From Silicimonas sp. (lineage in GTDB: Bacteria > Pseudomonadota > Alphaproteobacteria > Rhodobacterales > Rhodobacteraceae): a stretch of 48,571 nucleotides of DNA. Below the pieces are notes generated by a model. The model was not told the DNA's origin and made no database searches. It saw nothing but the letters and a program-made list of their open reading frames with translations. Shown here piece after piece: positions 1 through 7,853 of this stretch. Within the stretch, counting starts at the first letter, position 1, and each line of letters begins with the position of its first letter. The DNA is taken from NCBI GenBank assembly GCA_022340315.1, contig JAJDOD010000188.1, positions 1 to 48,571 of the forward strand, in the 5' to 3' direction. Position numbers and translations under genes: made by a program.

Positions 1-464
1 GGAGGCGCGACCTGCGGCACGGGCGCGACACGCGGCGCGGGCGCGGCCACCGCGTCCTGCTCCAGCGAGGTTCCGTCCAGATCCGAGGGCGGCGCCTGCA
101 CCGGCGGCGCGGTATCCACCGCGACCGCACCGGGCACCGGGTCGGGAACCGACATGTCAGGCGTGTCCGGCGCTTCCGGCACCTCGACCTCCGAGCTTTC
201 CGGCAATGTCGGCGCTGCATCCTCGGCGGGCGCCTCGGGTGCGGTATCCTCCGTCTCGGGCGGCGGCGCTTCCGGCGCCTCGGTCTGCGGCTCGGGCGCG
301 GCACCCGGCAGCGCAAGCGCCGCGAACTCCGCCTCCGAGATCACCGACACCTCCGAAACGCTTATCGCCTCTGGAATACGGTCACCCCAAAAGAACCCGC
401 CGAACAGCAGGACAAGGATCAGGGCCACATGCCCCAGACCCGAGACTGTCCAGCCCAGCCGCAA
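1..464 (-). CDS. tolA: TolA, cell envelope protein (3' part beyond window)
   Basis: TolA links the inner-membrane TolQ-TolR motor to Pal and TolB, which tightens the outer membrane at the division site. The visible part is the N-terminus. It has a short cytoplasmic start, one membrane helix at about residues 9-24 (VALILVLLFGG core), then a Pro/Glu/Ala-rich periplasmic stretch. The C-terminal domain lies outside the window. The frame follows TolR directly. I choose TTG at 464-462 because the sequence AGGTGAGG sits just ahead of it and the resulting start (RLGWTVSGLGHVALI) resembles TolA starts in this family. No ATG or earlier start is in frame. The gene is incomplete at the window edge. Identity rests mainly on position after tolQ-tolR plus the low-complexity architecture. 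Confidence 0.85.
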   Translation of the reverse strand, partial: MRLGWTVSGLGHVALILVLLFGGFFWGDRIPEAISVSEVSVISEAEFAALALPGAAPEPQTEAPEAPPPETEDTAPEAPAEDAAPTLPESSEVEVPEAPDTPDMSVPDPVPGAVAVDTAPPVQAPPSDLDGTSLEQDAVAAPAPRVAPVPQVAP

Positions 465-467
465 GCC

Positions 468-932
468 TCACCTGCCGTCGAGCGTCGGGCCGCCCGTGTC
501 GGTGACAAGACCGATATTCGTGATCCCGGCGGCATTGAGCGCGCCCATGATCTGCACGACCCGCGAATAGGGGATGGCCCCGTCGGCCCGCAGGAACACG
601 CGGTCCGAAGTTCGCTCGGAGAGGATCGCGCGCAGGCGCGGCACGATCTCCTCGTCAGTCACCTCCGTGGTCTGGATCTGCACCAGACCCTCGGCGGTCA
701 GCGTCACCGCCAGCGGCTCTTCCTGCTCCGAGGGCAGGCTCGTCGCCGCCGTCTTCGGCAACTCGACCGGCACACCAACGGTGGTCAGCGGAGCCGCGAC
801 CATGAAAATGATCAGCAGCACCATCATCACGTCGACGAACGGTGTCACGTTGATCTCCGACATCTGCCGGTTGCGCCGCCTGCGCCTCCGCCGGCCCCGC
901 TCGGGATCGCCCTGTTGAAGAACGGCTCCCAT
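468..932 (-). CDS. tolR: TolR, ExbD-family proton-motor subunit
   Basis: This is the inner-membrane partner of TolQ; together they form the proton channel that energises TolA. The 154-residue product has an Arg-rich N-terminus, then MSEINVTPFVDVMMVLLIIF, the family's signature single helix. The Asp in FVDVMMVLL at about residue 34 is the expected proton-carrying residue. A small periplasmic domain follows, ending at LDGR. The start codon overlaps the tolQ stop by one base (TGATG), so the two are translationally coupled, and tolA begins 3 bases after the stop. Length is normal for TolR. Confidence 0.95.
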   Translation of the reverse strand: MGAVLQQGDPERGRRRRRRRNRQMSEINVTPFVDVMMVLLIIFMVAAPLTTVGVPVELPKTAATSLPSEQEEPLAVTLTAEGLVQIQTTEVTDEEIVPRLRAILSERTSDRVFLRADGAIPYSRVVQIMGALNAAGITNIGLVTDTGGPTLDGR

Positions 933-1630
933 CAGCGGTTGTCCAGTTGCCGCGACAGGATCGTGGCGAATTCGTCCGCGAAGCTCTCGTAACTCCCGAT
1001 GATCCGGTCGCTGTCCGACGAGAGCTTGTTATAGAAGATCACCGCCGGAATCGCCGCCAGAAGGCCAAGGCCGGTCGCCAGCAGTGCCTCGGCGATGCCG
1101 GGGGCGACAACGGCAAGATTGGTGCTCTGGCTCTGCCCGATCTCGATAAAGGCGTTCATGATCCCGATCACGGTACCGAAAAGCCCGATGAAAGGCGCGG
1201 TCGAGCCGATCGTGGCCAGAAGCGGCAGCCCTTTCTGCAACGCCTCAGCCTCCTTCTGGATCGCCACATCCATCGAGCGGTCGATCCGCACGTGTGCGCC
1301 CCCGATCATGGCGCCGTCCTGCTTGTGAGAGCGCCGCCACTCGGTCATGCCGGCGGCAAACACCCGCTCGGTCCGCCCGCTCGGCGCCGGCCCGATCTCG
1401 TCAAACAGCGCGTCCAGCGGTTCGCCCGACCAGAACTGGCCCTCGAACCGTTTGGTCTCGCGCCGCGCACGTGCATATTGCCGGTGCTTCTCGACGATCA
1501 CTGCCCACCCCCAGACCGAGGCGACAACCAGCACCAGCATCACGATCTTGACGACGAATGTGGCGCGCCAGAACAGCGCGAACATCGAGAAATCGGCTTG
1601 CGCCGCCGCGGCAAGGGCTTCGGTTTCCAT
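932..1630 (-). CDS. tolQ: TolQ, ExbB/MotA-family proton channel
   Basis: TolQ is the polytopic part of the Tol motor. The product is 232 residues from METEALAAAA. Helices are visible near residues 18-42 (FVVKIVMLVLVVASVWGWAVIVEKH), at about 135-160 (LATIGSTAPFIGLFGTVIGIM, the conserved ExbB/TolQ helix) and at about 175-195 (GIAEALLATGLGLLAAIPAV). A longer frame opens 99 bases upstream, but I place the start at 1630 because GAGAGCAGGAAG precedes it and TolQ proteins begin just before the first helix. It lies downstream of ybgC with a 141-base gap that may carry a promoter, and overlaps tolR by one base. Confidence 0.95.
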   Translation of the reverse strand: METEALAAAAQADFSMFALFWRATFVVKIVMLVLVVASVWGWAVIVEKHRQYARARRETKRFEGQFWSGEPLDALFDEIGPAPSGRTERVFAAGMTEWRRSHKQDGAMIGGAHVRIDRSMDVAIQKEAEALQKGLPLLATIGSTAPFIGLFGTVIGIMNAFIEIGQSQSTNLAVVAPGIAEALLATGLGLLAAIPAVIFYNKLSSDSDRIIGSYESFADEFATILSRQLDNR

Positions 1631-1771
1631 CTTCCTGCTCTCTCTTGACCCTTGGGATTTTTTTCGTTCGGGTCCCTCGTTTGGCGCAAGAATACCCGAC
1701 TGCAAGCGGAATTGCCAATGGCAACGCAACGTCGCAGCAATGAAAACCGGCGCGGATTTGCCGAAACCCGG

Positions 1772-2182
1772 TCAGCCTCCGGCAGGCTCTCCGCCGGCGA
1801 TCACCCCGCGCAGCGCAACCGGCAGCCGCGCCGGTTTCCCCGCCCCGGTCAGCGCAACCAGCGTCACGGTCGAGGCGAAAAGCCGGGCTTCCCCTCGCAG
1901 CACATCCTGGGCAAGCACGATCCGCGCCCCGGTGACCGAGACCGGCCGGGTCTCGACCCTCAACTCGTCCTCGAAGACGGCAGGCAACAGGTAATCCGCC
2001 TCCACCCGCCGCACCGCGAAAACGATATCCGCATCGCGCTTCAGCGCCGCCTGGTCGATCCCCAGGCTCCGCACCCATTCGGTCCGGGCGCGCTCGATGA
2101 ACTTCAGGTAATTGGCGTAGTAGACGATACCGGCAAGATCGGTGTCCTCGTAATAGACGCGGCAGGTGAAACGGTGGGTCAT
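1772..2182 (-). CDS. ybgC: YbgC, Tol-Pal-associated acyl-CoA thioesterase
   Basis: This is a hotdog-fold thioesterase that heads tol operons and hydrolyses short or acyl-CoA/ACP thioesters at the inner membrane. The 136-residue length is typical. The 4HBT signature is near the N-terminus: YYEDTDLAGIVYYANYLKF, with the catalytic Asp at about residue 15. The His found in the E. coli version (VYHANY) is Tyr here, a substitution I believe is common in alphaproteobacteria. It precedes tolQ on the same strand. The 124 bases upstream (2183-2306) hold no gene I can see. Confidence 0.92.
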   Translation of the reverse strand: MTHRFTCRVYYEDTDLAGIVYYANYLKFIERARTEWVRSLGIDQAALKRDADIVFAVRRVEADYLLPAVFEDELRVETRPVSVTGARIVLAQDVLRGEARLFASTVTLVALTGAGKPARLPVALRGVIAGGEPAGG

Positions 2183-2306
2183 GCGCCGGACGATGCCGGA
2201 TCGGGTGGGCGGGGTCCAGAGGGAGTGCCAGCGACGTCAGGTAGCCGCGAGTTCCGAACTGTCAGTAATGCACGCCTCAATCATGGGGTGTCGCCGACGC
2301 CTTGAG

Positions 2307-3401
2307 CTATCGTTTCGGCTTCCGGGAGCGGCCCATCACCCTCGGGAGCATGCGGAATGCGAACACTTTCCTCTTCGCCGCCTCCGCACGTCGTCGCCGC
2401 CGTTTTTCTGCGGCCTCCGACATCGCCACCAAAAGATCGCGCACTGCCAAGTCAACCTCCCAGGGAAGGTCCTCCGGACTTGAGTTCGTGTCCAATGGCC
2501 GCCAGTCTTCACTGACCAGTCGAATATCTTCCGGATCGTACAGGAACTTCTCCAGAAGCTGCGCACGCTCCTCCTTGAACACATTCCAAACCTTTGCGCA
2601 GTCCCGCGGCGGCAGGTCAAATGGCTTGCCCGTCATGGACTTGGCGAACGCATCCCTGATGAAATCCGGTCGAGTCCCCTTGGAGTAATGCTTGTTCAAT
2701 GCCAGCAACAATCCGATACCCTGTGCCGTCAACGAACGATTGTCTGCCGATTTCGGACGCTGCCCGATTTCGCTTTGACCCATCTGCTTCAACATTTTGA
2801 CAATCGTATCTGACCGCATCACAGAGACTTCAAGCTCATGTGGCTCGAAATGACGGGCCCATTTGCTGAGGGCGGGAACGTAAAGCCCGTTGCGAAGACA
2901 TCTTTCTATTCCGGCGTCAAAATCCCTGATTGCACCGTTCTTTGCACCTTGGTACATCCGGCTCCTGACATAGTCGATCGGGTGTCGAATGTGGCAAAGT
3001 ACGCGAACTTCCTCGAACCGCCCTCTTAGAAACGCCGCCGCCGCTTCGATCATCGGTTCTTCGGAGTAGAGGAAAAGTGCCTCGTCCGAGAAGAGTACCT
3101 TTTCAGGACGCCTCCGCTGCAACTCTCGGTCCAGTTCCAAGGCGAAAACCTTGGCGTACCTGTTTCGATCAGCGCGCCCTTTCAATCCGAGGCTTCTCAT
3201 CATGCCGTTCGGCTTTCCATTTCCGCCTTTCATTGCAAAGCGGAAACCGAGGTGTCGGGTCGAAGGCTTCGCGCCAAACACCCGGCCTGCCGTTGGGTAC
3301 AGCAATCCGGCCTCGGAATAGGCCTCCGAATTCTGGTCGAAGAAGGCTTGCACCGCTGATGTGCCGGTTTTCGGCGTTCCGATGTGCAGCGCGACTTTCA
3401 T
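2307..3401 (-). CDS. Sulfotransferase-like protein
   Basis: The product is 364 residues from MKVALHIGTPKTGTSAVQ. That N-terminal GTPKTGTS loop is the 5'-phosphosulfate (PAPS) binding motif of sulfotransferases, and HIRHPIDYVRSRMYQGAKNG in mid-protein fits the 3'-phosphate binding R/S segment. It would transfer sulfate to an unknown acceptor, perhaps a surface glycan. The frame is open 132 bases further upstream, but ATG 3401 starts right at the domain and has AGGA nine bases before it. The C-terminus is basic (KKRRRRRAEAAKRK). The gene is visibly less GC-rich than its neighbours and sits between the ruv-linked genes and ybgC, downstream of an 11-bp iteron, so acquisition is plausible. The acceptor cannot be predicted. 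Confidence 0.8.
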   Translation of the reverse strand: MKVALHIGTPKTGTSAVQAFFDQNSEAYSEAGLLYPTAGRVFGAKPSTRHLGFRFAMKGGNGKPNGMMRSLGLKGRADRNRYAKVFALELDRELQRRRPEKVLFSDEALFLYSEEPMIEAAAAFLRGRFEEVRVLCHIRHPIDYVRSRMYQGAKNGAIRDFDAGIERCLRNGLYVPALSKWARHFEPHELEVSVMRSDTIVKMLKQMGQSEIGQRPKSADNRSLTAQGIGLLLALNKHYSKGTRPDFIRDAFAKSMTGKPFDLPPRDCAKVWNVFKEERAQLLEKFLYDPEDIRLVSEDWRPLDTNSSPEDLPWEVDLAVRDLLVAMSEAAEKRRRRRAEAAKRKVFAFRMLPRVMGRSRKPKR

Positions 3402-3583
3402 TCCCGGACATCCTGAAACCTGCGTGCGCGCCTCGTTGTTGTGGTGCGCCACCGGGTGCTCTTTTGCTCCGAGCATCCGGAGCAATGCAAGCGCAACATC
3501 TTCTGCCGACCGCACGGAAGGGCTGGGGCGCAATTCTTAACCATTGCCGCCGCCCGCCCGCCTCCGGCTTGCGAAACTGACCC

Positions 3584-3616
3584 ATCCACCGACGTGATAC
3601 CGACGTAATACCGACG
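3584..3616 (-). repeat. 11-bp iteron array, copy A (three units)
   Basis: On the minus strand three 11-base units run without gaps: CGTCGGTATTA, CGTCGGTATCA, CGTCGGTGGAT. The same units occur in a four-unit array at 40200-40243 on the plus strand, and both arrays end with the variant CGTCGGTGGAT. The period is not a multiple of three, so it is not a coding repeat; it is close to one helical turn. The array lies in a 298-base gap (3402-3699) about 180 bases upstream of the sulfotransferase start and reads toward it. Nothing else recognisable is in that gap. Confidence 0.9.
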
Positions 3617-3699
3617 TTGCGTTTTCGCGCCAATCCCCTTGTTTTCCTGCATTAACCTTCGGAAGCGATGCAATTTCATCCGCACCCGCGCCCGCCCCG

Positions 3700-4326
3700 T
3701 TAACCTCCCAACGCGCCAATCCGCGCCGCCAGCCGCAGGGCATGGCTCGGATCGGTGGCGACAGCAGGCATCACCGGATCATAAGCCGCCCGGATCACCG
3801 CGGCGACATCCGGGTTCAACAGGACCTTGCCGCCCACATTCGCCAGCGGCCCACGCTCGGAAAACGCCGTATCCGACCAGAGCAAAATCGTCTGCGCCGC
3901 CTGCGCCAGCGCCAGATCCTCGGCCGGAACATCCGCCAGCGCATCGTCCATCCGTATGAAAACAAAGGCCGCCTTGATCGCGCCCGCCTCGTCGAAACGG
4001 AAAGCCCTGTACTGGTTCGCCTCCGCCGCCTCCAGCCGCACGACCAGTTCGGGCAGTTCCGGCAACAGCCGGTCCAGGTCCGGCGTCTCGCTCAACTCGC
4101 GCCACTCGCGGAAGAAGAAGACCAGCATGTTGGCCCCAAGTTGGGGGTCCAGTTCAGTCATCCTGTGATCGGCCAGCGCCACCACCGCCTCGATCGCGCC
4201 CTTGACGATCGAAAGCGTCGCGTCATCCACCCCGAACACCACCGGCGCAATCGGCCGCCCCCAGCGGGCGAACAGGTAGCTGCCATCCGACCGGGTAAAC
4301 TGTCGTTCAATATCAACGTGATCCAT
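3700..4326 (-). CDS. Conserved hypothetical protein
   Basis: The product is 208 residues from MDHVDIERQF; I do not recognise a named family. It looks soluble: no signal peptide and no membrane helix, a mixed alpha/beta composition with a hydrophobic mid segment (GANMLVFFFREWREL) and an acidic character. The start at 4326 is preferred over an upstream ATG at 4377 because the latter would run into the neighbouring oxygenase gene and because a G-rich GGGGTAGGG tract precedes 4326. It follows the oxygenase gene by 26 bases on the same strand, so the two are probably co-transcribed with ruvB upstream. Confidence 0.75.
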   Translation of the reverse strand: MDHVDIERQFTRSDGSYLFARWGRPIAPVVFGVDDATLSIVKGAIEAVVALADHRMTELDPQLGANMLVFFFREWRELSETPDLDRLLPELPELVVRLEAAEANQYRAFRFDEAGAIKAAFVFIRMDDALADVPAEDLALAQAAQTILLWSDTAFSERGPLANVGGKVLLNPDVAAVIRAAYDPVMPAVATDPSHALRLAARIGALGG

Positions 4327-4352
4327 GCCCCGCCCTACCCCATCCGGGCGGC

Positions 4353-4976
4353 TCATGGAAGGTAGTCGTCCTTCCATCTCAGCACGATGTTGAACGAAAC
4401 CGAAAGCCGCGCTTCGTGCGAAAGGTTCACATGCACCATGTGATGCAGGAAGGCCGGCCAGATCAGCATCTGCCCCGCCTGCGGCAGGATACGGTGCTCC
4501 GGGTCAACCTGCGGATCGCCGCGCACCGCCAGCATGTTCGCCTGCGGCCGCGGATCGAAGAAACTGATCGCATTCGGCGTCCGGTCCTCGCGACCTGGAG
4601 GCGCGTCCTCGCCCTGCGGCACCCGGATGTAATAGGTGCCCGAGAGCCAGGAATGGGGATGGTTATGCAGGTCGTGGTAGTCCCCGAACCGGTTCACATT
4701 GGCCCAGGCCTGGATCGAGAAATCCACCGGGTAATCGACGCCCGTTCCCCTGGCATAGTCCACTACCCCGCGCTCGACGCAGGACTTCAGCCAACCCATC
4801 GCCGGGTGAGGGTGTGCGAAGAGATCGCCTGACAGGTAGTCCGTCGTCATCTGCGCCCGCTCGGCGTCCATCGCCTCGACCAGTTCGGCCAGGACCGCGT
4901 TCGCCTGTTCGGCACCGGGCAGCACCACGCTCATCAGATGCGTCGGCCAAAGTCCCTTGAAATCAGGTGTCGTCAC
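4353..4976 (-). CDS. Putative 2OG-Fe(II) oxygenase (TIGR02466-like)
   Basis: The product is 207 residues from a GTG start (VTTPDFKG) preceded by GGCAGGGA. The central segment WANVNRFGDYHDLHNHPHSW matches the TIGR02466 family of putative 2-oxoglutarate/Fe(II) dioxygenases. His/Asp residues there (about 101-108) and the distal HHMVHVNLS plus an Arg in EARLSVSFN would supply the iron and co-substrate ligands of a double-stranded beta-helix. Its substrate is unknown. A longer frame starts at 5072 but overlaps the 3' end of ruvB, so the GTG is preferred; it leaves 25 bases after the ruvB stop. It is likely part of the ruvCAB transcript. Confidence 0.75.
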   Translation of the reverse strand: MTTPDFKGLWPTHLMSVVLPGAEQANAVLAELVEAMDAERAQMTTDYLSGDLFAHPHPAMGWLKSCVERGVVDYARGTGVDYPVDFSIQAWANVNRFGDYHDLHNHPHSWLSGTYYIRVPQGEDAPPGREDRTPNAISFFDPRPQANMLAVRGDPQVDPEHRILPQAGQMLIWPAFLHHMVHVNLSHEARLSVSFNIVLRWKDDYLP

Positions 4977-5001
4977 GTCCCTGCCCTCGTTGCTCCGAAG
5001 C

Positions 5002-6024
5002 TCAGAGTAGCCTTCCCTGATCCGACCCGGAAGGCGGCGCGAGACCCAGATGGGTCCACGCCCCGTGCGCAAGCATCCTTCCCCTCGGCGTGCGCTGGAT
5101 CAGGCCCTGTTGCAGCAGGTACGGCTCGATGACCTCCTCGATCGCATCCCGGCTTTCCGACAATGCCGCCGAAAGGGTCTCTACGCCGACCGGTCCGCCC
5201 TGATAGTGCTCGGCAATCAGGCCCAGATACCGCCGGTCGGCACCGTCGAGCCCCAATCCATCGACACCCAGCCGCGTCAAGGCATTGTCCGCCAGCGCCT
5301 GGGTGATCTGACCTCCGCCCTCGACCAGCGCGAAATCCACGACCCGCCGCAAAAGCCGCCCCGCGATCCTCGGTGTCCCCCGCGCGCGGCGCGCAATCTC
5401 GCGGATCCCTGCCTCCTCGGCCTCGATCCCCATCAGCCGCGCACCACGCGCAACGATCTGAAAAAGCTCGTCCTCGCTGTAAAACTGAAGCCGCACGGGA
5501 ATACCGAAGCGGTCCCGGAGCGGCGTTGTCAGAAGCCCCAGCCGAGTGGTGGCACCGACCAGCGTGAACGGCTGCAACTCGATCCGGACCGTCCGCGCCG
5601 CCGGGCCCTCACCGATTACGAGGTCCAGCTCGAAGTCCTCCAGCGCGGGATAGAGCACCTCCTCGACAACCGGGTTCAACCGGTGGATCTCGTCGATGAA
5701 CAACACGTCCCGCGCTTCCAGGTTGGTCAGGATCGCCGCCAGATCGCCCGCCTTGGCCAGCACCGGGCCGGAGGTCATACGGAAATTCACGCCAAGTTCT
5801 CGCGCCATGATCTGAGCCAGCGTCGTCTTGCCCAACCCCGGCGGCCCGTGGAACAGCGCATGGTCCATCGCCTCACCCCGTTGCCGCGCGCTTTCGATGA
5901 AGACGCGCAGATTGGACCGTGCCTCGGCCTGACCGACGAAGGCGTCCAGCGTCTGCGGCCGCAGCGCCCGGTCGGCGTCCTGCGGCAGGGGTTCTGGTCT
6001 CAAGACCGGATCAGGATCACTCAC
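5002..6024 (-). CDS. ruvB: RuvB, Holliday junction branch-migration ATPase
   Basis: RuvB is the hexameric AAA+ motor that drives branch migration at RuvA-bound Holliday junctions. The 340 residues are full length. Walker A is GPPGLGKT at residues 60-67 and Walker B is LFIDEIH. Sensor 1 lies in LVGATTRLG, the arginine finger in LRDRFG, and the C-terminal winged helix includes [17 protein letters not shown]. The start codon is GTG. Its ribosome site, GAAGGGGA, is contributed by the conserved tail of the intergenic hairpin element that separates it from ruvA. It is third in ruvC-ruvA-ruvB. Confidence 0.97.
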   Translation of the reverse strand: MSDPDPVLRPEPLPQDADRALRPQTLDAFVGQAEARSNLRVFIESARQRGEAMDHALFHGPPGLGKTTLAQIMARELGVNFRMTSGPVLAKAGDLAAILTNLEARDVLFIDEIHRLNPVVEEVLYPALEDFELDLVIGEGPAARTVRIELQPFTLVGATTRLGLLTTPLRDRFGIPVRLQFYSEDELFQIVARGARLMGIEAEEAGIREIARRARGTPRIAGRLLRRVVDFALVEGGGQITQALADNALTRLGVDGLGLDGADRRYLGLIAEHYQGGPVGVETLSAALSESRDAIEEVIEPYLLQQGLIQRTPRGRMLAHGAWTHLGLAPPSGSDQGRLL

Positions 6025-6031
6025 CGCATAT

Positions 6032-6085
6032 CCCCTTCATCGGTCCCCCCAATATCCCGGGGAGCACGAGGGGCAGCGCCCCTCG
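6032..6085 (+). repeat. Gene-3'-end hairpin element, copy 1 (after ruvA)
   Basis: The core CTTCATCGGTCC, then AATATCCCGG, is followed by the hairpin CGAGGGGC-AGC-GCCCCTCG (6067-6085). Read along the genes (minus strand), it is ruvA stop, hairpin, conserved tail, ruvB. It belongs to a family with copies at 9211-9270, 30166-30219, 47915-47968 and 47985-48040. There is no T-run, so it is not a classical intrinsic terminator. The tail ends in GATGAAGGGG, which acts as the ruvB Shine-Dalgarno. Confidence 0.85.
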
Positions 6086-6115
6086 TCGCCGGTATCCACG
6101 AAGCACAAGCGCCCT

Positions 6116-6754
6116 TCATGCCGGGGCCAGCCGCTTCAGCGCCGCCCGGATCAGCGCCGGGGCCTCCGCCTCCGGCGTCTCCCGCACCGCCTCTGCCACC
6201 GCCCGTGCCGCCTCGCCAGGCCCGTAGCCCAGGTTGCCCAATGCCGAGAGCGCGTCCGCCTGGCTCGAAGTTTGGGAGTGGGCTACAATCGGCTCGATCA
6301 CCGCGCCGTCGCCCACCGCAGCCGAGGGGATCTCGCCGGGCAAGGCCATCATCGCTGGCGCCTTGCCCTTCAGTTCGTTCACCACCCGCTGAGCAATCTT
6401 TGGCCCGACCCCCGGCGCGGCCTTCACCGCCGACCAGTCGCCCAGCGCGATCGCCTGCGCCAGCCCGTCCGGGTCGATCGCGCCCAGGATCGCCATCGAG
6501 GCCTTGGCCCCGATCCCCTGCACGCTCATCAGAAGCCTGTGCCATTCCTTCTCGGCCAGCGTCGGGAACCCGAAAAGCTGCAAGAGGTCCTCCCGCACCA
6601 GCAGATCGGTATAGAGCGACACCGCCCCGCCCACGCCCGGCAGAGCCGCCAGCGTGCGGTCGCTGACATGGACGAGATAGCCGACACCCCCGGTCTCGAT
6701 CAGAACGTGGTCCGCACCCCGGTACCCGATCCGCCCGGAAAGTTTACCAATCAT
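6116..6754 (-). CDS. ruvA: RuvA, Holliday junction DNA-binding protein
   Basis: RuvA forms the tetramer that holds the four-way junction open and loads RuvB. The product is 212 residues from [13 protein letters not shown], a canonical RuvA start (OB-fold domain I). Helix-hairpin-helix segments follow ([18 protein letters not shown] and [20 protein letters not shown]), and domain III is at the C-terminus ([20 protein letters not shown]). A 16-codon upstream extension is rejected because it overlaps ruvC more deeply. The chosen ATG overlaps the ruvC stop by four bases (ATGA), indicating coupling. It is slightly longer than E. coli RuvA because of the linker to domain III. Confidence 0.97.
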   Translation of the reverse strand: MIGKLSGRIGYRGADHVLIETGGVGYLVHVSDRTLAALPGVGGAVSLYTDLLVREDLLQLFGFPTLAEKEWHRLLMSVQGIGAKASMAILGAIDPDGLAQAIALGDWSAVKAAPGVGPKIAQRVVNELKGKAPAMMALPGEIPSAAVGDGAVIEPIVAHSQTSSQADALSALGNLGYGPGEAARAVAEAVRETPEAEAPALIRAALKRLAPA

Positions 6755-7242
6755 GCACGCACCTCGATTATGGTCCGCGTCTGTACCATGTGAGCATGGC
6801 AAATCGCGATGGCGAGAGCATCTGCCGCGTCCGGCCCGGCGATCTCGACGCCGGGCAGTTGCATCCGCACCATGTGGTCGATCTGTTTCTTGTCGGCATG
6901 GCCGACGCCGACAACGGCCTTCTTGACCGCGTTCGGCGCGTACTCGCCCACGTCAATCCCCGCGCGGGCCGGCACCAGCATGGCGATGCCCCGCGCCTGG
7001 CCAAGTTTCAGCGTGCCGGCTCCGTCCCGGTTGACGAAGGTCTGCTCGACCGCCGCTTCGTCCGGGCGATACGTTTCCCAGACCGTCGTCAACTCCTGGA
7101 AAAGCGATGCGAGCCGCGCCCCGAGCGCGCCGGTCGTGGTCCGGATCACACCATTACCGACATGTGTCAGGCGCGATCCGGACACCTCCACCACGCCCCA
7201 GCCAAGAGCCCTCAGCCCCGGGTCCAGACCCATCACACGCAT
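6751..7242 (-). CDS. ruvC: RuvC, Holliday junction resolvase
   Basis: RuvC is the dimeric RNase H-fold endonuclease that cuts Holliday junctions symmetrically. The product is 163 residues from [11 protein letters not shown]. The four metal-binding acidic residues fall exactly at the E. coli positions: D7 (LDPG), E66 (AAVEQTF), D138 and D141 (GPDAADALA). I start at M15 of the longer open frame because RuvC begins immediately before the first strand. It leads the ruvCAB operon, and a LexA-like direct repeat lies about 40 bases upstream. Confidence 0.97.
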   Translation of the reverse strand: MRVMGLDPGLRALGWGVVEVSGSRLTHVGNGVIRTTTGALGARLASLFQELTTVWETYRPDEAAVEQTFVNRDGAGTLKLGQARGIAMLVPARAGIDVGEYAPNAVKKAVVGVGHADKKQIDHMVRMQLPGVEIAGPDAADALAIAICHAHMVQTRTIIEVRA

Positions 7243-7280
7243 GTTCACGACCTGCTCGTTTTGTCGTTTTGACCCGATTA

Positions 7281-7295
7281 GCACGAAACACGAAC
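7281..7295 (-). promoter_or_regulatory. Possible LexA box upstream of ruvC
   Basis: The minus strand reads GTTC-GTGTTTC-GTGC. The alphaproteobacterial LexA operator is the direct repeat GTTC-N7-GTTC, so this has one mismatch in the second half-site and the correct spacing. It sits about 40 bases before the ruvC start, a sensible place for SOS control of ruvCAB. The single mismatch and short motif keep confidence low. Confidence 0.35.
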
Positions 7296-7475
7296 ATCTT
7301 CCAAGGTCTTTGCGGACCCCAGCCGTTTCGGCGCTGTGGTTTTCAGGTCACGGGCAGGCTGAATAGACACGGCACAGCCTTGGCGCAAATGCGTCGCACC
7401 GGCGTTCGAAAACGACGCGACAAGCCGAATTTTCTGCTATTTTTGAGTGCTTTACGGCGAAACTGAGACATGCCT

Positions 7476-7533
7476 TGGCAGCATATCTGCCATGCAGAAG
7501 ATGCGCTTGTGGCGCGGTCTTCCAGGGCCTAAT
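7476..7533 (+). promoter_or_regulatory. Inverted repeat and RpoH-like promoter before DUF1127 gene
   Basis: The 333-base gap 7243-7575 between divergent ruvC and the DUF1127 gene holds two candidate signals for the latter. One is a perfect inverted repeat, TGGCAG-CATAT-CTGCCA (7476-7492). The other, 13 bases later, is CTTG (7506-7509) with CCTAAT (7528-7533), spaced like a heat-shock sigma (RpoH) promoter. In Rhodobacter sphaeroides a DUF1127 gene is known to be RpoH-dependent, which is why I looked for this. The rest of the gap shows only the LexA-like site near ruvC. Confidence 0.35.
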
Positions 7534-7575
7534 TGCCGCCAAACGATCAAGACCTGAATACAGAAAGATACGGCT

Positions 7576-7779
7576 ATGGCCTACACGATCTACCGCACCC
7601 GCCCCACCGGCCTGTCCTCCCGCGCCGCCCTGACAGTTGTCGATTTCGTCGGTCGCCTGAGCGACTGGAATGACGCACGGCGCACCCGCAATGCGCTCTC
7701 GCGGCTCAGCAATCATGAGCTTGACGATATCGGCCTGAGCCGTGGCGATATCGAACGGGTTGCCAACCGCAACCTCTGA
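7576..7779 (+). CDS. DUF1127 small protein
   Basis: The product is 67 residues and basic. The C-terminal half carries the DUF1127 (YjiS-like) signature: WNDARRTRNALSRLSNHELDDIGLSRGDIERV. The Arg-rich helix plus the LDDIGLSRGDI turn is the conserved core. Some DUF1127 proteins in Rhodobacter bind RNA and act in stress responses; a role here is inferred only from the family. It stands alone, with its own upstream gap and a strong terminator 21 bases after the stop, so it is probably a monocistronic stress gene. Confidence 0.9.
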   Translation: MAYTIYRTRPTGLSSRAALTVVDFVGRLSDWNDARRTRNALSRLSNHELDDIGLSRGDIERVANRNL

Positions 7780-7800
7780 CTTCCAGTTCTGGAAACCGGG

Positions 7801-7829
7801 AAAGGCCGTGTCTTCTGGCACGGCCTTTT
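7801..7829 (+). terminator. Intrinsic terminator after DUF1127 gene (bidirectional)
   Basis: AAAGGCCGTG pairs with CACGGCCTTT around an 8-base loop and runs into TTTTC. On the minus strand the same stem also ends in a T-run (CCTTTCC), so it can serve the convergent gene ending at 7854. A smaller palindrome, TTCCAG-TT-CTGGAA, lies just before it. Confidence 0.85.
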
Positions 7830-7853
7830 CTTGCAGTTACGCGTTCCGGGAGT

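Noticed and set aside
3584-3616. CRISPR-like interpretation of the iterons
   Set aside because: Units are 11 bases, directly adjacent with no spacers, and no cas genes are present.
3169-3743. Short open frames across the iteron before the sulfotransferase (3169-3633, 3398-3685, 3537-3743, minus strand)
   Set aside because: All are Arg-rich, mutually overlapping in different frames and lack a ribosome site or family resemblance.
5050-6666. 538-codon plus-strand frame opposite ruvB and ruvA
   Set aside because: Pro/Arg-rich composition, antisense to genuine ruv genes, no ribosome site or domain.
7830-7853. CcsR-type sRNA after the DUF1127 gene, as in Rhodobacter sphaeroides
   Set aside because: Only about 20 bases separate the terminator from the next gene and no CCUCCUCCC motif is present.
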